Shown here: positions 55,930 to 64,000 of the stretch, one piece after another
Layout of the letters: each line of letters begins with the position of its first letter
Position numbering within the stretch: position 1 is the first letter of the stretch
DNA from: Massospora cicadina
Lineage: Eukaryota > Entomophthoromycota > Entomophthoromycetes > Entomophthorales > Entomophthoraceae
Direction of reading: 5' to 3'
Assembly (NCBI GenBank): GCA_022478985.1
Contig: JAKSZP010012244.1
Span: 1-64,000, forward strand
DNA: 64,000 bases
Translations under genes and position numbers: made by a program
The notes under the pieces: generated by a model
Database searches by the model: none
Told to the model about the DNA's origin: nothing
What the model saw: the letters and a program-made list of their open reading frames with translations, nothing else

Positions 55930-56700
55930 TGCTGACAAAATTGTAAAACTACTTGAACGCAGGTTATTGGTTCTATCTACAAAATATTAGGCTAGCCCAA
56001 TTATAATTGTAAAAAAAAGATGGATCCAACTTAGTAGTTATATATTACCATTAACTTAGTAAAATAACAAAAAAGGACTCATATATAAGGCAATGCATAT
56101 ATGAAACGCTGGGTCGTCTAGGAGAAGCTCAATTCTTTTAAGACATAAATCTTATATCAGGACACTGACAAATCAACATACTAAAGGATATTAAGAAAAT
56201 TCGAGATTATTACTGCCCAAGGGCTGTATCAACTGATGCAAATGCCATGAGGCATATGTAATGCGCCTTCTATATCTCAAAGGCATTGGATATCATGCTA
56301 GGTGATCTGAAATTGTTTTCATTATTGTTTATTTAGAAGACATCAACGTCTTTAATTGCACATTTACTTATCACCTTGAACATTTGTAAGAAGTTTTAAA
56401 ATAATTATGAGCATCAAATCTGAAGATAAAAACCGTTTCAATGTCACCTTTTTAAGTAGAAACATGATTTTTTTTTAGTACTAGATGGTCCCAACCCAAG
56501 GGGGGGGATTCATCGATGTAAGAAACATGATTTTTAGGTTTCATTGAAGATGCCAAAGAACTACTCCCTTAAAGCCTAAAGATGGGGCAGTTTAGCAATG
56601 TCATAACTGAAAATTGTTCAGGATGTTCATTTATTATTATTTATAGTCAGCTACTATATCTGTTTCATCAAAATTTTACTGCCATTTTGAAGTCATTTTT
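55930..56700 (+). pseudogene. G6 reverse transcriptase (YLED)
   Basis: KLLERRLLVLSTKY, ASPIIIVKKRW, then DINLISG in another frame, and VYLEDINVF with YLED at 56330-56341 (one Asp of YLDD lost) followed by FTYHLEHL. The reading continues to an ASNLKIKPFQC-like block, where a 48 bp non-LTR insert interrupts it at 56473. Riddled with stops. Confidence 0.8.
56458..56535 (-). mobile_element. Ultra-short non-LTR insertion with 15 bp target duplication
   Basis: The 48 bp insert 56473-56520 lies between two perfect copies of AGAAACATGATTTTT (56458-56472, 56521-56535). On the minus strand it ends CCTTGGGTTGGGACCATCTA then GTACTAAAA, the same 3-prime end as the 1.9 kb unit and as the 23 bp insert at 5905. 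Confidence 0.85.
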
Positions 56701-57419
56701 TAACTATTAAAGGATCCTAAAATTGGCTTCAAATTAAACGAGGTAGACAGAACTCTTTTGACCTCTAGAATGTAGTTTATGATGGAATCACATTTTTTGT
56801 TTGACAGCTGTATGACAAAGCTTTAATTGAGCTGATCTTTGCAATTATGAACTTTCAAGTTGTAATATTGTACTCAATACCCTCCTGATCATGAAAGCAA
56901 TTTGCCACTAATTATTTGAAGTGATTGTTTTTTTATCAGTTTAATGACCAAAAAATGTGAAATACTATTTAGTAATTTAGGGAATATTGCATGTCTGAAA
57001 TCAGAAGATTGTATCCAAGAGATGCTCATGAGCTATAAAATACCAGAGCATGGCCAAGAATCAAGAAAAGGGAAAAGGAAGAAAAGCAATATATCATCTT
57101 GGAAAAATCTTTAATCTATCCTTATATTTTTTATCTTATTAAACCATCAGAGTGTTAGTTCATATCAGGAGTGCACACAAGCTGTCAGAGAAAAATCTCA
57201 AGGATGTACCATTGTCTACATCAGAAAAAGCTTTAGTTTTGTAGTGACAAATTTACCATCGAATAACAGAAGAGTCAGGTTTAATGGTGCCTACTGAGTT
57301 ACTGAATGGTCAAAATACCTTAGACACTCTTGAAAAACAATGAAATATCAGCAGAATTTCATCCTATCTTTATGAGAAGGATTCAATTACCAAGTGAGAA
57401 AATTATCAAATTAACATAA

Positions 57420-58140
57420 GACAAACCCCCTAATATTTCCAAAACCTTATAAACGAATAATAAAGATCTGCACAATTCGTGAGCCAAATGGGCATGAAGG
57501 CCTATGAAAAGCATATGACATGTTCAAAAGGAGTTCTATTGGGAATCAATTAAATTTAACGTCGCTGAAAATCTGGCATGCTGTGCAATGTGTTAGGCCT
57601 ATATACCCTGTAAGAAAGTAAAAGTTATTTGGCTAATGAAGCCTAGGTTTTCTTGGCACACTAAATTCATCATTATCATAGGGCCATTGACCATGAGCAC
57701 TGAAAAAGCCAATACATTATTGTGGCTATTGAACATTTAAATCATTGGGTGGAGACGCGTATTTTACAAAAGTTGATGTCAGCAGTACTGCCGAGATTAT
57801 AATAAAGCAGTTTATATTGGCATGGTTGCCTTTAAATATTTTAATAGACAACAGCAGAAAACCTTACAATGAATAATATACTAAACTAAACAAGTTGATA
57901 GTAATATGAAGAATACTAACAATACCTTACCATCCAAATACTAATGAGAAATAAAAAAGGGTAAATGATACTCTAGCCTCTACTTGAAGAAGCTTATAGC
58001 TGATAAAATTTCCAGCTAGGTAACATTTTCATTTAAATTCAACGTTTTCCTTTAATTTGAGCAATCATTTGTCCAAGAGTAAATTTCCTTTTGAATTAAT
58101 TTATGGGCGTTAGACTTGTTTAGGACCTTTTTATTCGTTC
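57420..58140 (+). pseudogene. G6 integrase (broken)
   Basis: The zinc module is visible as HMGMKAYEKHM-like sequence near 57492 and CCAMC near 57580. The core has IEHLNHWVETRILQK near 57730-57770 (in one frame), and later VNDTLASTW near 57960. Stops and frame changes are dense. Confidence 0.65.
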
Positions 58141-58500
58141 TTAAACCTATTTATAAATAAAACATACAATATTTTGAGAGCTTAGTGAAAATTCTGTTAG
58201 GATTACAGACCTTTGACTATGCAAATACTCTAAAGTAGAAGATTAAAGCTAAAGAATATGAAGATTCAAAGAAGCCAGCTGTTTTGACATTTTGGCATTG
58301 GCAATAGAAACAGCTTTTTGCGACACCCACAGCTTTGGGCAAAGGAACAATTAGAATAAGCTTTGAGTTTGTTTATTTTGATATCACTAATAAGTCAACA
58401 TTAGATGCCTTTCCCAATAAGGACCTTCTAGATGGACGTATAGTGAATTTGGTTATGGCATGTTTGGAAGGGCATACATATAATTAAAAAAAGTGATTGA

Positions 58501-59892
58501 GAGCCTAAAAGAAAAATTTATACATTCATTTGTACTAATATCCAACTGTCAGTTAATTTTAGTTTGTTTTAATGACATCTATTGCTTTGGCAATGAATGG
58601 CGATTGTTTACTTTAACTCTTTGCCTTTAAATTTTTGGCAACAAATGATGCAAGTTTCTCTGCCACATCTTAGAGAATGGAGGTTGTAGCAAGACCTCAT
58701 TTTCATGTTAACGTGGATGAACTATGTTAGATTGGTACTGTGACTCCTAACTTGTTGTCTGCATATAAGCTTGCATCAATAGACACTTTGGAAAAAGGTA
58801 ATCTGGTTAAGCTGAATGTTTTGGAATTTAACTAGATTATGTTTTACGTGTTATAAAACTAGTGTTTTATTTAGTTGGGCGCTGTTAAAAAAGCTTTGCT
58901 TTTGTAATGCTACTAGACCTTTAAATATGAATATTGTTGAATTTTTGTTATCAATTAATGTATCTTATCTAAAAATAATAATGAATAGATATCCTTAGAA
59001 TATTTGGCAAAATTGCTAATAACCTATAACATCTTTAAGTAAGTTCCAAGTTAGTAGCATAAAAAATTTTAGAGAGATGATAAATTTTATTGCACTGTAT
59101 TGCAATAGATTCTGATAAAAATTGGTACAAGGGCATTCTATTACCATTACTGACTATATATAAAGCTTTAGTCTCCCTATACTAAAGAATATTAGTTTTC
59201 TGTACGGTTAACTGTATTTTCACTATTCAGATTCAAGGCAACATTTGCCTAAGTTTTCTAGCTATATTTTGCTGAAACATTTATTAACTCAGATCGAGCT
59301 TTTTGCCATTAAACAGAAAGCATTTGTATTTTGTTTTAGTAAAAACTTTCTCAAACTTTTGCTTTCACCACTTTACAAGACATGAGTAACATTTAGATAC
59401 ATCACCTGCATGGCTTACAGATCAATGTAATTTCTGTGGCTCTATTGTCCACCAGGGAACTTACTGTTACCTTGCGCTGTCTTAATGTAATATGAATGAT
59501 AAATAAGAAATAAACATGACCAATTTTAAAAAACTCATTGAGGGAACAAATGGTAGCATCTTATTTTTGGCCTTAGACTCTTCTTTAACCTAGCATATCT
59601 GTCTATGAACTGGGTGGGCATAGCAGGTGCCCAAGGATATGACAGAGGAAAAATTAAGGTCTTCAGGGTCTGATGAAGGCCTTACATATGAAAAACCCAT
59701 ACACTGGGTCTACCTGGTGATGTTCTTCAACCTGGTGAACTAGAAAAATGTGATAAGCTGTGATTTCTTGATCCATGGGTTCTAAAGGAGTTTCAGAAAT
59801 TCCTAAAGGTTTGTTTTGATATATCTTTAAAAGGGACTTAATCCCTAGATTGAGAAGGTCCCACATGAACCATTATGGTTTTTCAGCACCAT
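58501..59892. other. AT-rich stretch, partly G5 remnant
   Basis: No LTR or gene could be delimited at 58501-59560. At 59663-59866 a minus-strand open frame (MWDLLNLGIKSLLKIYQNKP and on) is followed across copy B by another at 61797-61915, so it may be a remnant of the G5 5-prime region. Its product is not recognised. Confidence 0.35.
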
Positions 59893-59908
59893 GGGAGGGG
59901 TATAGTAA

Positions 59909-61780
59909 TTCTTTTTTTTTCAATTTTATCACTTTGTCAATCAAATGTGAAAAATTAAAATAACTTTTTACCAAACCAACCTTTTTGCTCCAGTTAATGT
60001 GAGCCTATATTGATGAAATCAATACCCTCCTCCCCCATGTAGGGCGGTGGTGCACCAACTCCTAGCATTTATTGGCCTTTACCAAAAAGTGCCTGGGCTG
60101 GCCCATATAGCTCCAAACACTTCCAGTCACTAAGTCACTCCTTTTGACCTAGCCCATCTTCATGCGCACTCCTAAATGGTGCTTCAAAGCCCCCTGGTGC
60201 TCCCTCAGAGAAGCCTGCACAACAGCCTTCAAGTCAAGTATGGGAAACTCTTCCGCTAAATGAATGTGGCCATCATCAAGATGGCCACGGCAACTTAGAA
60301 GATTTCTAGATCTAATAACTTCCGCCCTTAAGGGGTACTTTGACCTTGTCTTCTCTTGTAAAGCCCACACCAAGGTGGCAGCACAGCTGCTCTTAGTATA
60401 CAAAATCTACCCATACTGACCATCCATTCTTGGCTGACTGAAAAGCCATGCTGTGGCCCAGTTTCTAGCTTACCCTACTATCTCTCCCTCAAAAGCTTCC
60501 ACCACAAAACCACAGAGGTTTGGTGGCCTATAGCACTGACCACATGCTACAGTTCATGGTACCCACAGGCACCAATTGCCTCATGGGGCCTCATACATTT
60601 GCAAAAGTCTATCCTTACCATTGAGACAATCACCTTGCAATACCTCCCGTGCTTTGATCAGATCCACACCTGATCATCTCTTCTGATCACATGTCAAGAA
60701 CAGCCACATCATAAGTCCCTTGTACTTTGTCTCGACCATTTGAAACGCAATTTCCCGGCATTTTCTGATGATGCTGCTTCCGCTGCTCCTCCCTCAGGGA
60801 TCAACTCCACTATGACCTTGATAAAACTTATTGAATGGGATTGGTACTACCTCTCCCTCACCTTCATCTGCCACGGGTTCTGCCCCACCACTCAGTATAG
60901 CCAAAGCTCAATCATCAAAATTATTCCCTAGCAGATTGCAGCTTGAGCGCCAGCAAGATTCCATGATCTACTTTACATGGCCAATCATCTTCTGCCACCC
61001 AACCAACTCCTGTTGCTAGACCAGCGCTAGCCAAATCAAATCCTTTTAAATCTCTTAAATGAATTGATGGCGAAGACTAGATCTTTAGGACTAAACCTGT
61101 ATTTGACTGGAATGAATTTTCTAAACACCACTCAATGAAACTCCTCAATGCCATTTCCATCATCATAATGGATATCCATTTTAAAAATTTTACCAAAATG
61201 GCTGTCAAAGCAGCCGCTGCCCCCACTAATTCCCTCCTCAGCCGTACTCTAAATATGGCAATAGAACCACTTTGTGAGGGTATTCCCATACCAAATTTCT
61301 CCATAAATTTCCCAGAAGATGGCAAATCTGGAACTTAGGAACTCACTTTGCCGCAATCCATGAATGCAAAAATGTGGCGTTATTTTCAAACTTTTCTCCC
61401 AGATACTCCAAACCCAACAACAAATCAAATTCTTTATACATTCCTGACCTTATAAACTTTAGCAAGACTCAACTTGTTCAATACATTGAGGTGATGCACA
61501 CCGCAGGCCTCATTAACAAAAAAAATCCTCACCTCCACCTCCTTCTGCCACACACCAATGATGCACCAACTCCCATTGTGCCCATTTTTGCCCACCATCT
61601 GAAGAAACCAGCACTTGGAAAAAATTCCCTGACCCCTCTTCCCCTTTTAATATGGGTGCTTAGGCTCAAACTCAAGGCACCATGTCAAATTTTTAATATT
61701 ATCATCCATTTTTTAGCACATAGCAAATAAAGATGAGTGGATGACCCCCTCTTGGGTTGGGCATCTTTACCATTAAAGAA
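59909..61780 (+). mobile_element. 1.9 kb RT-less non-LTR-like unit, copy B
   Basis: 1872 bp between two perfect copies of GGGAGGGGTATAGTAA (59893-59908 and 61781-61796). The 3-prime end is CTCTTGGGTTGGGCATC then TTTACCATTAAAGAA, and the T-rich 5-prime start resembles that of copy A (49217 on the minus strand). The body is colinear with copy A but inserted at an unrelated sequence and in the opposite direction. Confidence 0.85.
60190..61670 (+). pseudogene. Unknown protein of the 1.9 kb unit, copy B (broken)
   Basis: Blocks match copy A in order: SPLVLPQRSLHNSLQVKYGK and VAIIKMAT near 60190-60300; IRSTPDHLF, HVKNSHIISPLYF near 60655-60740 (here the C..C pair is lost); KMAVKAAAAPTNSLLSR and EGIPIPNFSINFPEDG at 61195-61320; LINFSKTQLVQYIEVMHTAG, LINKKNPHLHLLLPHTNDAP at 61445-61575. 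The last two segments are in open frames of 67 and 118 codons. No similarity to RT, endonuclease or a known transposase. Confidence 0.65.
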
Positions 61781-61796
61781 GGGAGGGGTATAGTAA

Positions 61797-62347
61797 GCAT
61801 TTGAGCGGTAACAAAAAAATTCAGGAGTAACTTTTCCTATAAATTTATACTCTGCTTCACAATTTCCATTGTATAGTTGTGTTAACATGTTAGGACTTGA
61901 GCGATCCAAGAGCAAACTGGGATTTATACGCAGGAGTCCAAATGTCCATAACAGCAGCCACAGTCTTCAAGGCAACACTCTACTTTAAGGATAGCATGAG
62001 AGGTGGGAGAGGGTTTTGGGTTTCCTGTCAAGATAAGAGTGAGGATACGTTTTCTAGTATTTATGAATCTAATATAGTTGATGAGCTAGACAGAAGTTAC
62101 TGCTATAGTATTATCTTCAAGCTGAACTATCTGGTAGGCTATTTTAAATTATATTACATGGAGTACACTGATCATTATATGCAAAAAAAGAAATGAAAAT
62201 AAAATTTTCAATTTTATAACTTTCAAAAGAAATTTATTTATAAAAATTAGGCCAAAATTTACCACTTGCAGGGTGAGGATTTCAAGTTGTGACAGAGTAA
62301 TGGATTTGACTAAGAAAAGTATTAATAGTATGTAAATTGTGGTAATT
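61797..62347 (-). repeat. Candidate 5-prime LTR of G5, first part, and adjacent remnant
   Basis: From about 61960 the sequence matches 41093-41440: TTTCCTGTCAAGATA, AACTATCTGGTAGGC, a GTACACTGATCAT block, and TTACCACTTGCAGGGTGAGG. It breaks off at 62347, where a solo LTR is inserted, and picks up again at about 63475. 61797-61950 is protein-like on the minus strand (NGNCEAEYKFIGKVTPEFF) but not recognised. Confidence 0.5.
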
Positions 62348-63083
62348 TAGTTAGTTTTTGGCTCGCCAGTGCTGACTTGCGCTGGATTCCACAAAAAGAT
62401 TTTTTTAATAAAAGTAAAACCACTAATAAACGAAAAACTGGAATTTTTATGGGTTTATTAGTGTTAACGCCAAGTAAGAAAAATGATTCCTCTCAATAAT
62501 AAAACATTTAGTATTGAAACTGTTTCAAGGGAAGTTTAAATGACAAATTAAGAATAGCTTAGACTGGTCTGAATTTGGAATTATGTGCATTTTTCCTAAG
62601 AAACTCAGAAGACTCGCTTCAATTTGTCTGCACAATAGATGGTGAGAATTTTTAGTCAAGACATACCTGTGAGGTAACAATTTAATAAATTTCAGCCAAT
62701 CCCCATCAGAGAAAATTATTTTACCTGGGGGATTCCTGCCACGCCTATTAAAGGTGGTGGTCCCCACTTATGTTTTTGCTTTTCACTAGTCACAACCTGG
62801 GGAGAAACATCTGATGGACTCCCTAGGTTCCCCTGAGTGGTTGGGGAAATTTTACTTCCCAAATTTTCACTATTTGCCCATATCTTATTAGAAATATTGT
62901 TACCTCAATTTGTGGGGTTCCACCAAGGATCAACCAAGGTCTTTTGGCTGATAAAATTGTTGGTATTGGTAAAATCGCTATTATAATCATTGTAAACTTG
63001 TAAATGTCTGACAATTTCCCAGATTCAGCCCATTTTGACCCAAATAATTCTTATTTTGGAGCCAAGAGGGCAAATATCTAATA
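62348..63083 (-). mobile_element. Solo LTR of the G3 family, reverse
   Basis: The reverse complement matches the G3 LTR: GGTCCACCACC-like and CACGCCTATTAAAGG (against CCACGCCTATAAAAGG), GCCAATCCCCATCAG, and at the right edge TATTTGCCCTCTTGGCTCC against CATTTTCCCTCCCAGCTTCC, with GGGAAATTGTCAGACATTTAC against GGGAAATGTTGGTCATTTAC. No gypsy coding sequence adjoins. The limits are approximate and no target duplication was verified. Confidence 0.65.
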
Positions 63084-63370
63084 GTTTTGGCCGCTACTCT
63101 TTTAAATGTTTCTACTAGTTTTAAATGCTGATTATTAATTCGTTAATGATAGTTAATATTTTATTTGAGGCAAGCTGACCAAGAGACGGACATTACTGAA
63201 AAAGAGAATGAAAGTATTGACATGAAACCTGAGCAGGGTCAACTCTGTCATAGAAAGTTTCTTTCACCTCCGGATTGGGACTCAGATTTTTCTGGCTACA
63301 TCATGGGTAAGGTTTTCGTGTTATTATACCTACTAACCGCCAATAGCTTCCTTTGGCTAGCACCCCGATT

Positions 63371-63446
63371 GATGTGCAAAGGGCGGGAATTGAACCCACA
63401 ACCTTCAGGTTGGTAGCCATACGCCCTACTGACTCGCCTTCCACCC
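63371..63446 (-). repeat. tRNA-like sequence, probable SINE head
   Basis: On the minus strand GGTTCAATTCC is a good polymerase III B box. It sits in a T arm with a 5 bp stem (GTGGG/CCCGC). GGCGAGTCAGTAGGGC upstream resembles an A box and D arm. The acceptor stem does not pair and the anticodon stem is poor, so a working tRNA is unlikely; a tRNA-derived SINE or a tRNA pseudogene fits better. It lies within the right-hand G5 LTR region. Confidence 0.55.
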
Positions 63447-63474
63447 CTTAATGGTAGTTTTTTGTTCCACATAT

Positions 63475-63600
63475 TCTCTATAGTAGCAAACTCAGCCAAT
63501 ATCCTGCGTATCCTTGAGCTATCTGGTAAGCTTACAAATGTTTAAAGTTATTTTAACAACTTTGGAATTCAATGATGGAGTTAGCTCAGTGACATTAGCT
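63475..63600 (-). repeat. Candidate 5-prime LTR of G5, second part
   Basis: CTCAGCCAATATCCTGCGTA ... GAGCTATCTGGTAAGCTT ... AATGTTTAAA ... TTTGGAATTCAATGATG matches 41495-41620 in the same order and direction, completing the repeat split by the insertions at 62348-63446. Confidence 0.5.
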
Positions 63601-64000
63601 CATATTGCATGTAAGGCCAACTTTCTGCTCAGGGTTTACTATGAGCAGATTAAGCACCAGAAAACCATTTTTTAGATCATAGTCATTCTCTAGAGAAAAA
63701 TTATCTTCTGATGTTACATAATGTAGCATCAATCTCTTTTTTAAATTTTTGCGCCCTTGGTGATTCTTTTGTTGAAACTTTCCGACATTTTTTTATATGT
63801 TGGCACTCGTGACCATTGATAGCCAATCCAACCTCACTCTAAGCAACCCATCTCCAAATTATCTATAATTATGTGTGTATTGTTTAAGCAAATCAGAGCT
63901 CAGTCTGGTTACTGTATTCTGCTCAATCGTTAAACCAAAACTGGCTATAGGTGATTATCTTACTTAAACCACTATAAGTGAGAGAAAAGGATAAAGCTGA
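63601..64000. other. Anonymous AT-rich sequence
   Basis: Nothing recognisable was seen to the end of the window. Confidence 0.35.

Larger units (their letters stand above)
53600..58500 (+). mobile_element. G6: highly decayed AT-rich Ty3/gypsy element, plus strand
   Basis: Plus-strand motifs occur in gypsy order: protease near 54947, RT 55930-56700, RNase H 56690-56960, integrase 57420-58140. Almost every third to tenth codon in places is a stop, and base composition is more AT-rich than in G1 to G4, so this is the oldest or most mutated copy. LTRs were not identified. The frame at 54374-54580 lies in the gag zone but has no recognisable capsid motif. Confidence 0.7.

Overview
The window reads as repeat-packed, AT-rich eukaryotic DNA with no intact host gene. 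Everything recognisable is a transposable element or its debris: Ty3/gypsy LTR retrotransposons (one with a chromodomain), an APE-type LINE, small non-LTR insertions, solo LTRs and an unclassified large repeat. Broken reading frames, chromovirus-type elements and deep nesting suggest a fungus with an expanded genome, perhaps a basidiomycete such as a rust. That assignment is inference from element types, not from a host marker.

Layout. 1-3900 is mostly anonymous AT-rich DNA with an inverted repeat (236-580) and a 250-330 bp direct repeat (1740-1995, 3190-3572). 3980-11625 holds two copies of a large unclassified repeat, the first split by a 1.8 kb insertion containing a solo LTR; a third, permuted copy lies at 38215-40990. 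11640-23960 is an old minus-strand gypsy chromovirus (G2). It was interrupted by a complete 7.0 kb gypsy element (G1, 12525-19548, target duplication GGGTG), a 1.75 kb TRIM-like element (20701-22449) and a 171 bp non-LTR insert (23177-23347). 24480-35880 is a plus-strand LINE (zinc knuckle, endonuclease, RT, C-terminal finger) whose RT is split by a complete 6.5 kb gypsy element (G3, 27367-33878, target duplication ACCTT). 36100-38200 is mostly anonymous, with a diverged ~165 bp tandem repeat.

41093-63600 is best read as one very old minus-strand gypsy element (G5) exploded by later insertions: a gag-protease element lacking RT but with two protease copies (G4, 42858-47084, target duplication CATAA), two ~1.9 kb units with 16 bp target duplications that encode an unknown protein and no RT (47306-49217 and 59909-61780), a strongly decayed plus-strand gypsy (G6, about 53600-58500) and a solo LTR (62348-63083). 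A tRNA-like SINE head lies at 63371-63446.

How it fits together. Exact target duplications, and host motifs that become continuous once an insert is removed, let the order of events be read directly. G1, G3 and G4 share the same primer-binding site and polypurine tract design. Nearly all polymerase and protease active sites are damaged (YLDN, YLEN, YLED, DIG, DIS, FADK), largely by changes compatible with C-to-T/G-to-A transitions, so the window looks like silenced, mutating heterochromatin. The least explained parts are the 1.9 kb RT-less units with their ultra-short relatives, and the circularly permuted large repeat.
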